A stretch of 64,000 nucleotides of DNA from Thalassotalea sediminis (GCF_030295915.1 NZ_AP027361.1:1240001-1304000); one strand, 5' to 3'. Numbered from the stretch's first letter, positions 18,078 through 28,152 are shown. A program made the numbers and translations. Notes: generated by a model not told the origin, from the letters alone.

Positions 18078-18459
18078 AAAGGATCTCTAAATTTTGTCGC
18101 GAAAATGTTCGCGAGTGAGGGTTGTTTAATGTCTATTTAGTTATTGTAGTTATAAATTAGTAAAAAAATTAGCCGGTAAACTCTTATCATTCAGTGAAAA
18201 CTCTACTATGATTACGCCAATTTTCTCGCGGCGACAGTATAAAGCATTCATCGCGATAGGTTAATCTAAAAAAATTATTGCTTGTAAGCTTGCTTATTTA
18301 CAGATATATCTAATAGTAATCTGTAAATTTATTAAATCTTATTTCAAAATTAGCGCTGTAATTGGTTAAAAATCGCTCGCAAACCAATCAGTTAAATACG
18401 CCAAGCTAGCGCAACGATATCTGACGCGTTACGTCAGCACATGTAGGATCATATTGACT
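18078..18459. other. divergent regulatory region between the ureohydrolase gene and topA
   Basis: This gap has no gene. Three structures are visible: TCGCGAA/TTCGCGA (18097-18103/18108-18114) in the leader of the minus-strand gene; a 10-bp inverted repeat ATTTACAGAT/ATCTGTAAAT (18296-18305/18319-18328); and CTGACG/CGTCAG (18421-18426/18432-18437) just before the topA ribosome site. The first and last would form hairpins in the 5' leaders. The middle one looks like an operator of unknown identity. Confidence 0.55.
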
Positions 18460-21105
18460 ATGTCGAAATCTCTGGTAATTGTCGAATCACCGGCTAAAGC
18501 CAAGACAATTAACAAATACCTTGGAAAAAATTTCGTAGTAAAATCTAGTGTTGGTCACATTCGTGACTTACCAACAGGAAGTACTGGGAAGAAAGCTGCC
18601 ACTAAATCTCCGGCTGAAGTGAGAAAAATGTCGCCTGAACAAAAGGCAAAATATAAGGCGAAACGTGATCGTCAGGCATTAGTTAATCGAATGGGGATAG
18701 ACCCTGATAAAGATTGGCAGGCAGATTATCAAATATTGCCAGGTAAGGAAAAAGTAGTAAGTGAATTACAAAAATTAGCGGCTAATGCTGACACTGTCTA
18801 TCTCGCAACCGATTTGGATCGCGAGGGAGAGGCGATAGCGTGGCACTTGAAAGAAATTATTGGTGGTGAAGACAGTAAGTTTAAACGTGTTGTGTTTAAT
18901 GAAATTACTGAAAATGCGATACAGCAAGCCTTTTCTGCGCCAAGTGTATTAAGTATGCCGGGTGTAAATGCGCAACAAGCGCGTCGATTTTTAGATCGCG
19001 TTGTTGGCTTTATGGTAAGTCCTTTGCTGTGGAAAAAGGTTGCGAGAGGGTTATCTGCTGGGCGTGTTCAATCAGTTGCTGTAAAACTCGTCGTTGAAAA
19101 AGAACGTGAAATTAAGGCATTTAACCCCCAAGAATATTGGGAGATCAATGCTCATACAAAGACTAAACAGCAGGAAGACCTCGTTTTAGATGTTACGCAT
19201 CAAAATGGTAAAACATTTAATGCAAGTAATGAAAAACAGGCAATGCAAGCTGTTTCGGTACTAGAGAAGGCGCAATATCAGGTTAGTAAGCGTGAAGATA
19301 AACCGTCGAAGAGTTCACCTTCTGCGCCGTTTATTACATCAACACTTCAGCAATCAGCGAGTACGCGTTTAGGTTTTGGTGTTAAACGCACCATGAGTTT
19401 AGCCCAGCGTTTATACGAGGCAGGACACATCACTTATATGCGTACTGACTCAACTAACTTAAGTAAAGATGCTGTTGAAATGTGTCGTGCGTATGTAAGT
19501 AAAACCTATGGTGACAATTACTTACCAGACACACCAAGAACCTATGGTAGTAAAGCAAATGCACAAGAAGCGCATGAGGCGATTCGTCCTTCAAACGTAA
19601 AGTTAGAAGCAGCCTTGCTTGAAGGTGTTGATGCTGATTGCAAAAAGCTATACGAGCTGATTTGGCGTCAGTTTGTTGCCTGCCAAATGACAGCGGCACG
19701 TTATACGGTAAGTACGTTAACAATCTCTGCAAGTGACTTTGATTTAAAAGCGAAAGGCAGAGTTATGCAGTTCGACGGATGGACCAAAGTGCACCCGCAA
19801 CTGTCTAAAGGTGATAAAGACAAGCATTTGCCTGATTTAGCTGTTGGTGACAATTTAACTTTAGTACATGTTGATCCTAGTCAGCACTTTACTAAGCCAC
19901 CTGCTAGGTATGGTGAAGCTTCTTTAGTAAAAGAATTGGAAAAACGCTCTATTGGCCGTCCATCCACGTATGCATCAATTATTTCAACGATACAGGATCG
20001 TGGTTATGTACGATTAGAGAAAAAGCGTTTTTATGCTGAAAAAATGGGTGAAATAGTAACGGACAGTTTATCAGCAAGCTTTAATAATCTCATGAGTTAT
20101 AACTTTACTGCTGAGATGGAAAAAGAGTTAGATGAAATTGCTGAAGGTAAGTTACCGTGGAAAGAAGTGTTAAATCAGTTCTACAAAAACTTTACCGAAC
20201 AGCTTTCTCTTGCTGACAAGCCAGCTGATGAAGGTGGCATGAGAGCAAATGAGCCAGTTTTAACTGATATTGATTGTCCTACTTGTGGTCGAAAAATGGG
20301 TATACGTACTGCATCTACAGGCGTTTTCTTAGGGTGTTCAGGTTATGCATTGCCACCGAAAGAGCGTTGCACTACTACCATGAATTTGACACCAGGCGAA
20401 GAAGCAGTGAGTGTCTTATCAGAAGATCAAGAAACCGAAGCCTTACGTGCAATGCATCGTTGCCCTAAGTGTGACACAGCGATGGATAGCTATTTAATTG
20501 ATGAAAAACGTAAATTGCATGTGTGTGGTAATAACCCTGTGTGTGATGGCGTAGAGCTTGAGCAAGGCACATTTAAAATAAAAGGCTATGATGGTCCAGT
20601 ATTGGAGTGTGACCGCTGTCAATCTGATATGGAGCTCAAGAATGGACGTTTTGGTAAGTACTTTGATTGCACTAATAGTGAATGTAAGAATACACGTAAG
20701 TTATTAGCAAATGGTGAAGCCGCGCCACCGAAAGAAGATCCTGTTCAATTGCCTGAACTGCCATGCGAAAAATCTGAAGCACATTTTGTTTTACGTGATG
20801 GCGCCGCGGGGATATTTTTAGCAGCAAGTACCTTTCCAAAATCGCGAGAAACACGCGCACCAAAAGTTGCAGAGTTAAAGCGTTTTAGAGATCGAATATC
20901 ACCGAAGTTTTATTACTTAGCTGATGCACCAGAAAAAGATCCAGATGGAAACTTGGCGGTCGTTCGTTATAGCCGTAAAAATAAATCACAGTACGTAATG
21001 ACTGAGGTTGAAGGTAAAGCGACTGGGTGGACGGCAACATATCAGGACGGTAAGTGGCATGAAACCTTAGCGAAGAAAAAAGCGACGAAGAAAAAGAAGA
21101 AGTAA
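18460..21105 (+). CDS. topA: DNA topoisomerase I
   Basis: Type IA topoisomerase that relaxes negative supercoils. It is 881 residues (E. coli 865) with the TOPRIM domain at the N-terminus ([29 protein letters not shown]), active-site Tyr326 in TYMRTDSTN, and three C-terminal zinc-ribbon repeats with cysteine pairs ([27 protein letters not shown]), then a Lys-rich tail. ATG 18460 is preferred over TTG 18454: the product then begins [13 protein letters not shown], as in E. coli, and AGGAT lies upstream. A GC-rich hairpin sits in its leader. Confidence 0.97.
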   Translation: MSKSLVIVESPAKAKTINKYLGKNFVVKSSVGHIRDLPTGSTGKKAATKSPAEVRKMSPEQKAKYKAKRDRQALVNRMGIDPDKDWQADYQILPGKEKVVSELQKLAANADTVYLATDLDREGEAIAWHLKEIIGGEDSKFKRVVFNEITENAIQQAFSAPSVLSMPGVNAQQARRFLDRVVGFMVSPLLWKKVARGLSAGRVQSVAVKLVVEKEREIKAFNPQEYWEINAHTKTKQQEDLVLDVTHQNGKTFNASNEKQAMQAVSVLEKAQYQVSKREDKPSKSSPSAPFITSTLQQSASTRLGFGVKRTMSLAQRLYEAGHITYMRTDSTNLSKDAVEMCRAYVSKTYGDNYLPDTPRTYGSKANAQEAHEAIRPSNVKLEAALLEGVDADCKKLYELIWRQFVACQMTAARYTVSTLTISASDFDLKAKGRVMQFDGWTKVHPQLSKGDKDKHLPDLAVGDNLTLVHVDPSQHFTKPPARYGEASLVKELEKRSIGRPSTYASIISTIQDRGYVRLEKKRFYAEKMGEIVTDSLSASFNNLMSYNFTAEMEKELDEIAEGKLPWKEVLNQFYKNFTEQLSLADKPADEGGMRANEPVLTDIDCPTCGRKMGIRTASTGVFLGCSGYALPPKERCTTTMNLTPGEEAVSVLSEDQETEALRAMHRCPKCDTAMDSYLIDEKRKLHVCGNNPVCDGVELEQGTFKIKGYDGPVLECDRCQSDMELKNGRFGKYFDCTNSECKNTRKLLANGEAAPPKEDPVQLPELPCEKSEAHFVLRDGAAGIFLAASTFPKSRETRAPKVAELKRFRDRISPKFYYLADAPEKDPDGNLAVVRYSRKNKSQYVMTEVEGKATGWTATYQDGKWHETLAKKKATKKKKK

Positions 21106-21133
21106 CCTGAATAAGGTTGCGTTTAAGTATGAT

Positions 21134-21165
21134 AAAAAAAGCACGTTAAAAGTGCTTTTTTTATC
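21134..21165. terminator. bidirectional terminator after topA
   Basis: AAAAAAAGCAC (21134-21144) pairs with GTGCTTTTTTT (21152-21162) around a 7-base loop. The A/T flanks allow termination of both topA and the convergent small gene. Confidence 0.85.
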
Positions 21166-21173
21166 TATGAAAT

Positions 21174-21545
21174 TTAATCTTCAAGCCATTCAAGTTCATC
21201 AATAACTTTTCTTGCTTCCAACACTGTGCAATCGGTTTTCGCGATTAATTCGTTCACCGTTATGCCACCATTTTTTTTAGCAATTGATAGCAATATTTCA
21301 TGACTGAGTTTATCTGTTTCTAGTTTTAACTTTTTGGCTAACCATTGCCAAGAGTCCTCTCCTGAGCCCTCAATAAATTGCACTACCTCGTTTAATTGTT
21401 CAGCAGTACCTGTTATTTGCCAGTTTCTAGAACGACCGACTCTGTTCAATTGACAGCCAATTGCTCTAATTTCAGCCTTTAAAGCATATGCGCGCAAAGC
21501 ACGCCTTAAAAAGGATGGGAGCATAATTGTTGTTGTATGTGTCAT
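21174..21545 (-). CDS. small basic protein, RRF_GI-like family, function unknown
   Basis: A 123-residue protein whose first half is basic (LPSFLRRALRAYALKAEI, then GCQLNRVGRSRNWQITGT) and whose C-terminus (GGITVNELIAKTDCTVLEARKVID) looks like a winged-helix-type segment. The RSRNWQ-x-x-G stretch resembles the family labelled ribosome recycling factor (RRF_GI) in Vibrio and Alteromonadales; this is recalled, not tested. It is not the true recycling factor Frr, and the label says little about function. Nucleic-acid binding is plausible. It is convergent to topA and on the same strand as ygfF. Confidence 0.65.
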   Translation of the reverse strand: MTHTTTIMLPSFLRRALRAYALKAEIRAIGCQLNRVGRSRNWQITGTAEQLNEVVQFIEGSGEDSWQWLAKKLKLETDKLSHEILLSIAKKNGGITVNELIAKTDCTVLEARKVIDELEWLED

Positions 21546-21630
21546 ATTAACAATAAGAAAAACAGTGACTCAAAATAATATTCTAATGAGTAACGATAGT
21601 TAAAACAATCGAAGACACTGTATTTTAATG

Positions 21631-22380
21631 TTACTTACCGCCGGCTAAATCAAGATGACTACCTGTGCAATATGAAGCTTCTTCGGAAAGCAACCAACAA
21701 ATCGCGTTTGCTACTTCGTCAACATGTCCACCTCGCTTCATTGGCAAATTGGGGGCTAACCTGTCAACGCGATCTGGCTCTCCGCCTTGGGCATGTATAT
21801 CGGTATATATTAAACCTGGCCTCACACCATTTACGCGTATACCTTTATCTGCAACCTCAAGTGATAAGCCGACAGTTAAAGAGTCCACAGCCCCCTTACT
21901 GGCTGCATAATCTATATATTCATTTGGCGCTCCTAAACGTGAAGCTGCTGATGACACATTTACGATAGCTCCACCATTACCGCCATTTACGGTCGACATG
22001 CGCTTAACAGCTTCTCTACAGCATAAAAAATAGCTCGTAACATTGGATGTGAGTACTTTATTTATACGTTCTGCAGACATTGCTTCTATCGTTGATTGTT
22101 TAAAAAGGATCCCTGCATTATTGACAACTTTAGTTAGCGTGCCATCTAATTGATCAATGAAATTAAATAGGTTGATTACTTCACGCTCTATCGATACGTC
22201 AGCTTTTACTGCAATTGCTTCGCCTCCAGCTTCCTCGATGGTCGCTACAACATTATCTGCCGCTTTTTTATTTGAAAGATAGTTGACGATGACAACAACG
22301 TCTTTAGTTGCTAGCCTTTTAGCTGTTGCTGCACCAATGCCTCTGCTAGCACCCGTAATTAAACAAATGGTTTTAGTCAT
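21631..22380 (-). CDS. ygfF: YgfF-type short-chain dehydrogenase
   Basis: A 249-residue SDR with TGASRGIG (9-16), NNAGILF, and the catalytic Tyr/Lys in YIDYAASKGAVD. Long parts match E. coli YgfF nearly word for word, such as YFLCCREAVKRM, GGAIVNVSS, YAASKGA and GGEPDRVDR. Its physiological substrate is not established; the fold suggests NAD(P)-dependent sugar or alcohol dehydrogenase activity. The longer in-frame ATG at 22419 adds 13 residues not found in the family, so ATG 22380 is chosen. Confidence 0.88.
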   Translation of the reverse strand: MTKTICLITGASRGIGAATAKRLATKDVVVIVNYLSNKKAADNVVATIEEAGGEAIAVKADVSIEREVINLFNFIDQLDGTLTKVVNNAGILFKQSTIEAMSAERINKVLTSNVTSYFLCCREAVKRMSTVNGGNGGAIVNVSSAASRLGAPNEYIDYAASKGAVDSLTVGLSLEVADKGIRVNGVRPGLIYTDIHAQGGEPDRVDRLAPNLPMKRGGHVDEVANAICWLLSEEASYCTGSHLDLAGGK

Positions 22381-22458
22381 ATTGTTAGTAGTTATTAAAT
22401 AAGGTAAATACTGTATCATATCAATGGGCTAGAACAGTAGGTGATGGAAATAAATTAG

Positions 22459-23178
22459 ATGAGAAACGTAAAAAGCATTTATATCGCTAAGGGACTGGTG
22501 GATATGATGCCATTGAATTTAGCGGTATTACCTTGGGGAATATTATGTGGCTCTCTCTCTATACAGCGAGATTTTACCGCTCTTGAAGCATTATTAATGC
22601 CTTTGCTTGTTTTTGCAGGCGCTGTTCAGCTAGTGGCCATTGAATTAATCGCGGGTAATGCATCATTAGCGACGATTTTATTGACGACCTTTATCATTAG
22701 CTCTCGGCATTTTCTATATGGATTGACACTCAGAGAAAGGATGAAAAATTTACCTAAAAAGTGGAGATTTCCCTTGGGTTTTTTGCTTACCGACGAGTTA
22801 TTTGCATTCTCTGGCCATCGCCGATCATATCAAAATAAAAATAGATTATATTACGCCTTATCCGCTGGCGGTAGCTTTTATGTAACGTGGTTTATATGGA
22901 ATTTAATGGGGGTTTTAGCGGGGGCATTGTTACCAGATTTAACTCAGTTGGGCTTAGATTTTGCGATTGCAGTGACGTTTATTGCACTTGTTATTCCCGG
23001 GATTAAAAATCTAGCAATATTAATTACCGTCATTGTTTCAGGCGTTTTGGCTACTATTTTTCATCTTTGGCAATGGCAAATGGCACTTATTTTTGCATCG
23101 TTGGGAGGCATGGCTGCCGGATATCTAGTATTTCAATGGCAGCACGGTAGTAAGTCAGTAAATAAAGGAACTCGTTAA
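22459..23178 (+). CDS. azlC: AzlC-family branched-chain amino acid exporter, large subunit
   Basis: A 239-residue inner membrane protein with several hydrophobic segments. It shows the AzlC/YgaZ pattern: MPLNLAVLPWGILCG near the start, FAGAVQLVAIELI, and SSRHFLYGLTLRERM. Together with AzlD it exports branched-chain or related amino acids (YgaZH exports L-valine in E. coli). The next gene's ATG overlaps its stop by one base (TAATG), so the two are translationally coupled. Confidence 0.9.
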   Translation: MRNVKSIYIAKGLVDMMPLNLAVLPWGILCGSLSIQRDFTALEALLMPLLVFAGAVQLVAIELIAGNASLATILLTTFIISSRHFLYGLTLRERMKNLPKKWRFPLGFLLTDELFAFSGHRRSYQNKNRLYYALSAGGSFYVTWFIWNLMGVLAGALLPDLTQLGLDFAIAVTFIALVIPGIKNLAILITVIVSGVLATIFHLWQWQMALIFASLGGMAAGYLVFQWQHGSKSVNKGTR

Positions 23179-23495
23179 TGACTTTGTTAACCATTTTATT
23201 GATGGCGTTAATCACTTTTTTAACGCGTTATCTATTTATACACCCAAGTTTACCATTAAAATTATCACCCAAAGTTACACTGTTTTTAAGTTTCAGTGCG
23301 CCAGCTGTGTTAACGGCAATTTGGGTGCCAATTCTACTGATCAGAGATGAACAGTTAGCCATTTCGATACATAACCCATACCTTATTTCGGGTATTGTTG
23401 GTGTTGCATGTGCTTACCGATTTAAAAGTATTTATTTTACCCTTGCAATTAGTTGCTGTGTATTTCTACTGATGAAGTTTGTGTTCAATGCTTGA
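23178..23495 (+). CDS. azlD: AzlD-family exporter, small subunit
   Basis: A 105-residue membrane protein with about four hydrophobic segments (MALITFLTRYLFI, LFLSFSAPAVLTAIWVPILL, ISGIVGVACAYRF, and the C-terminal segment), matching AzlD/YgaH. It starts within the stop codon of azlC, a common coupling for this two-subunit exporter. No terminator is visible after it. Confidence 0.88.
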   Translation: MTLLTILLMALITFLTRYLFIHPSLPLKLSPKVTLFLSFSAPAVLTAIWVPILLIRDEQLAISIHNPYLISGIVGVACAYRFKSIYFTLAISCCVFLLMKFVFNA

Positions 23496-23575
23496 GGGGC
23501 AATCTGATTTTAAATTATGGTGAGCCCATTAATGATAAGCAAATGCCAATATAAAACAGTATTTTGAATACGCGC

Positions 23576-24670
23576 TTACAACAACGATTGCTTTGCAATG
23601 ACCGGATTAGCGTACATTTTTATCAGTAATGCTTTTTGATGTTCTGAAAGTTCACTAAATCGCGGTGCCAAAATGTCTAATGCTTTAAGCTCACCAGACT
23701 CTAAATACTCATTTGCGCTTTGATTACTTTGAAACAACTTATAGTTACCGATTATTTGTTGGTCTATCGCGTTAGATATCGCTTTACTGTCTGAGTATTC
23801 ACCTTCAATTGTTTTTCCAAAGGCTAAATGAACATTACCTTTTTGACCAATAATACCTTGAGTAATACTTTTCAGATCTTCATGTTCTTCTTTTTCGTAG
23901 CGACCCGTTGATTCCATTTTCGCTAACTCTTTTGCCTTAATTTTATCGCAAGGATCAAATTCATAAGAAATAGACACTGGCACAATATTGAGTTGATTGA
24001 GATATTCAGCGATCGTTTGTTCTTTAGGTTTATTTAGTAACAGCATGGATATCAAAGCGGCATTAGTTTTATCAATACCATCTTTAGCGCGCCCTTCTTT
24101 TTGTGCGATCCAAATATTTTGTTGCTTAGTGGTTAAGCTATGTAAAATATATGCTGAGAGTTGCTTTGAAGCGTTTAACATAGCACGCTTTGTTTTTTCA
24201 TTGCGTTTGACCACAAAGCTTTTATTAATTCGCATGAGGTCTGCAACCCATTTTTTACTTAATAGATTATCGCCAACAGCTGCTTCAACCGTTGATAAGC
24301 CATTTTCGTGCAAGACATAATTAATCAATGCTACGTCTAAAACAATGTCTCTGTGATTACTGATAAATAAACAAGGTCTATTTTTAGGTATATTTTCTAA
24401 ACCACTATAGGTTAGTGACGTTATTGTGCTTTTAACAAGTGAATTCAAAAACTTTGACACATATAACTGAATATCTTCGATGCTGGTCAATTTTCTAGCT
24501 TTTTGCTTGATTTTAAATTTAACAATATATCTGCTAAGTGTTGGTAGCATCGCAAAAAGTTTAGGCAACGAAAACGTCGCAATTGCGTCAATAAATTCTT
24601 GTTCATTGATTAATGAACGTACTACTGAACGAACCTCGCTATCATGATAAGGACGAATATCATCAAACAT
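23576..24670 (-). CDS. PlsC-like glycerolipid acyltransferase
   Basis: A 364-residue protein with a PlsC/LPLAT acyltransferase domain: ISNHRDIVLD (His106, Asp108, Asp112) and the later EGRAKDG substrate motif. The classical motif is NHx4D; here the spacing is H-x-D or H-x5-D, as in a subfamily of bacterial lysophosphatidate-acyltransferase-like proteins. It carries an N-terminal extension of about 85 residues. It probably acts at the inner membrane in phospholipid or storage-lipid acylation; the acceptor is unknown. No partner gene is adjacent. Confidence 0.8.
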   Translation of the reverse strand: MFDDIRPYHDSEVRSVVRSLINEQEFIDAIATFSLPKLFAMLPTLSRYIVKFKIKQKARKLTSIEDIQLYVSKFLNSLVKSTITSLTYSGLENIPKNRPCLFISNHRDIVLDVALINYVLHENGLSTVEAAVGDNLLSKKWVADLMRINKSFVVKRNEKTKRAMLNASKQLSAYILHSLTTKQQNIWIAQKEGRAKDGIDKTNAALISMLLLNKPKEQTIAEYLNQLNIVPVSISYEFDPCDKIKAKELAKMESTGRYEKEEHEDLKSITQGIIGQKGNVHLAFGKTIEGEYSDSKAISNAIDQQIIGNYKLFQSNQSANEYLESGELKALDILAPRFSELSEHQKALLIKMYANPVIAKQSLL

Positions 24671-24742
24671 TAATTACTCAAAAAAATTAGACTGTTAGGC
24701 TGTAAAATTATAACGAAAAATAAAGGAGGAAAAAATATGATG

Positions 24743-24772
24743 GATAAAAAAAAGCACCAAATATTTGGTGCT
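24743..24772 (-). terminator. terminator of the DUF3718 gene
   Basis: AGCACCAAATATTTGGTGCT (24753-24772) is a perfect palindrome. Read on the minus strand it is followed by a run of T. Confidence 0.85.
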
Positions 24773-24796
24773 AAGGGAATATGAATTGAATATTAA

Positions 24797-25141
24797 TTAA
24801 GGCGCGACAACATCTTGAATAGTTACCTGTCCTTTATATTGTCCTCGACTTAGCATCGCGTTAATTTTTTCAGGTGATTTACCATATTGTGCGACAAAGT
24901 CAGTAACCGGCAATTCATTGCACGCTAAGTTTTTGTAGATATATTGGCGCGAATAACCTGATTGTTCGACAGATTTTAATAGTGCAATACGACTACCGCT
25001 TGCTGCTGACATACATATTTTAGTTGATGTACTTTTATCTCCAGCAGTTAATTTTGCTGATGTGATTTCAACGCCGCTTACTGAACTTACCATTGCGAAA
25101 GAAATTGTTGCTACGGTTGCTAAAGTTGTGAATAATTTCAT
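24797..25141 (-). CDS. DUF3718 periplasmic protein
   Basis: A 114-residue exported protein: a signal peptide (MKLFTTLATVATISFAMVSSVSG) then a small domain with two cysteines (in STKICMSAASGS and KNLACNELPV) and GYSRQYIYKNL, matching the DUF3718 family of Alteromonadales and Vibrio. Function is unknown. ATG 25141 is chosen over an upstream start because AGGAGA precedes it at good spacing and the signal peptide begins directly. It has its own terminator. Confidence 0.82.
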   Translation of the reverse strand: MKLFTTLATVATISFAMVSSVSGVEITSAKLTAGDKSTSTKICMSAASGSRIALLKSVEQSGYSRQYIYKNLACNELPVTDFVAQYGKSPEKINAMLSRGQYKGQVTIQDVVAP

Positions 25142-25348
25142 TGTGACTCTCCTGCTCATATTTCGATAAGACTATTGCAGTGACAATGCCAATTTTAAAA
25201 TTTTTATTATAAACAATGGGTTAGTGTTTTTTTTGGTTTTTTGCCTATACATCGTATATATATAAAAAGCTAACGAATTGGTCATAATTACTAAAAAATA
25301 GTTAAATTATAACTGTGAAAATGGACAAAACGTAATAAAGGAAATATC

Positions 25349-25858
25349 GTGCAAAATATTAATACCGAACGACTTACTTTGCGTCTGCTTGACCATAACG
25401 ACGCACCAATGATTGTGTCACTTCTGAATGAACCAGCATTTATTCAAAACATTGGTGATAAAGACGTAAACGATATTGCAGGGGCAAAAGCTTATATAAA
25501 TAATGGACCACTTGAGCAGTTTAAACGTTACAACTTTTGTTTGTTATGTGTTGTTGTTAAAGAGAGTAATACGCCTATTGGCCTGTGCGGTTTAATAAAA
25601 CGTGACGGTATTGAACACCCTGAAATAGGGTATGCTTTGCTACAGGCACATCATGGAAAAGGATATGCATTTGAAGCCGCTAATGGTGTTCTAGCACATG
25701 TTAAGCAAAAACAGAGTATGTCAGTACTTCAGGCAATTTGTAATCCTGACAATAAACGTTCAATTAATTTATTGGCAAAGTTAGGGTTTGAGCGAGTTAA
25801 AGAGATTTTTTTGCCACCACAAAAACAAAAAGTTGTACTGTTTGAGTGTGCACTTTAG
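25349..25858 (+). CDS. GNAT-family N-acetyltransferase (RimJ/RimL type)
   Basis: A 169-residue acyl-CoA-dependent acetyltransferase. It starts like the RimJ/RimL-type group (NTERLTLRLLDHNDAPMIVSLL) and carries the acetyl-CoA loop region (GYALLQAHHGKGYAFEAA) and the C-terminal NPDNKRSINLLAKLGF motif. The start is GTG 25349 with AAAGGA seven bases upstream. The substrate (ribosomal protein, antibiotic or metabolite) cannot be deduced. Confidence 0.88.
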   Translation: MQNINTERLTLRLLDHNDAPMIVSLLNEPAFIQNIGDKDVNDIAGAKAYINNGPLEQFKRYNFCLLCVVVKESNTPIGLCGLIKRDGIEHPEIGYALLQAHHGKGYAFEAANGVLAHVKQKQSMSVLQAICNPDNKRSINLLAKLGFERVKEIFLPPQKQKVVLFECAL

Positions 25859-25998
25859 TAAGGAGGTTATTTATTGTGCTAAAAGTGTATCAATAATATA
25901 CACTTGCTGATTGTGATCAAATTAATACGTTAATTTACTTGCGTTTTGGCTATTTTCCCTCAGTCTTATAGTTAGGTAACAACAAAAAAGGAAAAGCT

Positions 25999-26355
25999 AT
26001 GAAAATAAACGTTTCTGGTCATCACGTTGACGTTACTGATTCTGTAAAATCACATATTGAAGAAAAACTTGCAAAAATCGCCAATCATTTTCCTACGTTA
26101 ATTTCTACAGAGGTCATCATTACTAAGGCTCACGGTAAGCATCATGTTGAGTTGACAACTAACTATGAGGGGGCGCCAGTAGTTGCGTCGGCAAATGAAG
26201 AAGTAATGTATCCGGCCATTGCTCAATCTGTGAAAAAGCTTGATGCAGCATTAAAACATCGTAAAGGACAATTAAAAGCAAAATTACATGACAAACCTAT
26301 GGTTACTACCCCTGATATTGTGCATGAGAAAGTACAAGCTCTAAATTTAAATTAG
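25999..26355 (+). CDS. hpf: ribosome hibernation promoting factor (HPF/RaiA family)
   Basis: A 118-residue HPF/RaiA-family protein that binds the 30S decoding region in stationary phase and stabilises inactive ribosomes. The N-terminal MKINVSGHHVDVTDSVKSHIEEKLAKI and the block EEVMYPAIAQSVKKLDAALKHRKGQLK match the family. Length is between E. coli HPF (95) and RaiA (113); the C-terminal extension (DKPMVTTPDIVHEKVQALNLN, read in part) makes RaiA an alternative name. It is not next to rpoN here. GGAAAAG lies before the ATG, and a bidirectional terminator follows. Confidence 0.9.
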   Translation: MKINVSGHHVDVTDSVKSHIEEKLAKIANHFPTLISTEVIITKAHGKHHVELTTNYEGAPVVASANEEVMYPAIAQSVKKLDAALKHRKGQLKAKLHDKPMVTTPDIVHEKVQALNLN

Positions 26356-26376
26356 TTCATGCTTATTTAAAACCTC

Positions 26377-26402
26377 GCGCTCAAGGCCTTTACCTTGAGC
26401 GC
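26377..26402. terminator. bidirectional terminator between hpf and lepB
   Basis: GCGCTCAAGG (26377-26386) pairs perfectly with CCTTGAGCGC (26393-26402), loop of 6. The T-tail is weak on the plus strand and slightly better on the minus strand. Confidence 0.7.
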
Positions 26403-26411
26403 ATTTATAGT

Positions 26412-27068
26412 TTAAATAGATGCAAAAAAGCGATCTATTCTTGGTAAATAGTAGTGTTCATAATCTAGCGAGAATACTACGTGAGTTGACTTGCCAATAA
26501 TCTCACGCCTAGGCACAAAACCAATGACTCTTGAGTCCGCGCTGTTGTTTCGATTATCACCTAATACTAAATAATGATCTGTAGGTACAACAACAGGTGA
26601 GAAGTTGCCATAGTTATTATGTTCTTCAGTTGTTTGAATGTGATGTGTATGTCCGATAATGTTTTCCGTATACATGTTCATTTCTTGTTTATTTGATTGA
26701 TTTATACGGCGATAACGAACAGCCTGATGATTAATAATCAGCTTATTATCAACCATTTCGACCACATCCCCAGGGACACCAATAACACGTTTTACTAAGC
26801 GTTTCCCCGCCGCATTTGATTCAAAAATGATGATGTCATTAACATCAGGATCAGCGAGCTTTATTAGTGAGAATTGAAAAAATGGTAGGTTTACATCGTA
26901 GGCTAATTTATTAATGAAAATTCTATCGCCTTCGATAATGGTAGGCTTCATTGAACCCGTAGGAACATCATTCCAGTCTGCAACAGCACTTCTAAATACG
27001 AGCATGAGCAATAAAAATAACGCGAATTTTTTGTTTTCTTGCCAAAAATTGTCAATGGTTGTTCTCAT
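26412..27068 (-). CDS. lepB: signal peptidase I (S26A)
   Basis: A 218-residue type I signal peptidase that cleaves signal peptides at the periplasmic face. Visible are one N-terminal membrane segment (about 14-30), the Ser39 motif PTGSMKPTI, the Lys93 motif KRLVKRVIGVPGD and GDNRNNSADSR. It is shorter than E. coli LepB (324) and has one transmembrane segment. It is not in the usual lepA-lepB-rnc operon, so it may be a second, accessory lepB; that needs the rest of the genome. Confidence 0.92.
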   Translation of the reverse strand: MRTTIDNFWQENKKFALFLLLMLVFRSAVADWNDVPTGSMKPTIIEGDRIFINKLAYDVNLPFFQFSLIKLADPDVNDIIIFESNAAGKRLVKRVIGVPGDVVEMVDNKLIINHQAVRYRRINQSNKQEMNMYTENIIGHTHHIQTTEEHNNYGNFSPVVVPTDHYLVLGDNRNNSADSRVIGFVPRREIIGKSTHVVFSLDYEHYYLPRIDRFFASI

Positions 27069-27311
27069 CTAACTAGTCCTATGAGTGGTGATGATCATCT
27101 AGTCTAAGTTTTGAACGATTTATTACAATTAAGTTTATTCTAGGGTTAGTTAAAAAAACTAATAATTCGTTTATTAGGCTAATTCACAGCAAAATAGATA
27201 TGATTTAACAGGTGTGTTTTTTTATAAAACGTTATATATCAATGGATTAAAAGTTGGCATTTCACTTGTATTACCTTAATTGTAATAACTTGATTGATAA
27301 AGGATAAAAGA

Positions 27312-28106
27312 ATGAAAGCAATTATCGCATGCGCAGTATTATTATCGACAGGTGCTATGGCACATGATACTCATTTTTCAACTGATTCGTGTGACGTAGA
27401 TTTAAATGCTGGCTTTAGCATAAAAAATAACGTTATTACGATGACTAAGCATGATAAAGCGATTTATAAAATAGTTGATGGTCGTACGCTAATTATCAAT
27501 AGTGAAACTATTGCTTTAAATGCTGCACAACAAGAGGCTGTTTCTCAATATGCAGCTGAAATTAAAGCGTTAATACCAGAGGTTAAAGGAATAGCCACTG
27601 ATGCAATTGAATTAGCGTCGGAAGGAGTAAGTATCGCTTTTGACGAATTGTTGGGGGAAGATAATAAAGTTGGCAATGATTTATCTTCTGAGCTTTATTC
27701 GTTAAAACAAGAGCTTGATGAGCGTTTTGATGTTAACAACTTTACAATAGAAGAAGATGGCACAGTTCAAGGAGATTTCTTAAGTGAAGACTTTGAACAA
27801 CGAATTGAAAGTATTGTTGAAAAAACAGTTGAAAACTCTATGGGCACGTTGCTTATTGCTGTAGGTCAAGAGCTATTGCTTGCTGGTGGTGATATGGATG
27901 CATTTGAGCATAAAATGGAAAAGTTTGGTGAGCAAATAGAATATGAAATGGAATCTCGTGCTAATGTCATCGAGCAACGTGGTGAAAAACTATGTTATTC
28001 AATTGAAAAAATCGATTTGTTAGAAGAAAAGTTGAAATCAATTATTCCTGAAATGCCAAAGGTTAACGTTGTATCGGTCGACAATAGCCAACACAAAAAG
28101 GCTTAA
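27312..28106 (+). CDS. DUF2884 (YggN-like) periplasmic protein, copy 1
   Basis: A 264-residue exported protein: a short signal peptide (MKAIIACAVLLSTGAMA) followed by the DUF2884/YggN pattern with CDVDLNAGFSIKNNVI near the start, a predicted amphipathic helical middle, NSMGTLLIAVGQEL and a late Cys in GEKLCYSIEKIDLLEEKL. Two Cys could form a disulfide. Function is unknown. ATG 27312 is chosen over 27294, since the signal peptide starts there and AAAGGA lies upstream. A second member lies at 62818-63612. Confidence 0.82.
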   Translation: MKAIIACAVLLSTGAMAHDTHFSTDSCDVDLNAGFSIKNNVITMTKHDKAIYKIVDGRTLIINSETIALNAAQQEAVSQYAAEIKALIPEVKGIATDAIELASEGVSIAFDELLGEDNKVGNDLSSELYSLKQELDERFDVNNFTIEEDGTVQGDFLSEDFEQRIESIVEKTVENSMGTLLIAVGQELLLAGGDMDAFEHKMEKFGEQIEYEMESRANVIEQRGEKLCYSIEKIDLLEEKLKSIIPEMPKVNVVSVDNSQHKKA

Positions 28107-28123
28107 TGGTAATATTTTTTAAT

Positions 28124-28152
28124 AAGGGCATGTAAATAACATGCCTTTTTTA
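28124..28152 (+). terminator. terminator after DUF2884 copy 1
   Basis: The stem of 28124-28133 with 28139-28148 (GGCATGT/ACATGCC core, one G-T wobble) has a 5-base loop and is followed by a T-run. Confidence 0.85.

Noticed and set aside
25902..25930. CRP half-site (TTGTGATC) upstream of hpf
   Set aside because: Only one half of the palindrome is present; not enough to claim a CRP operator.
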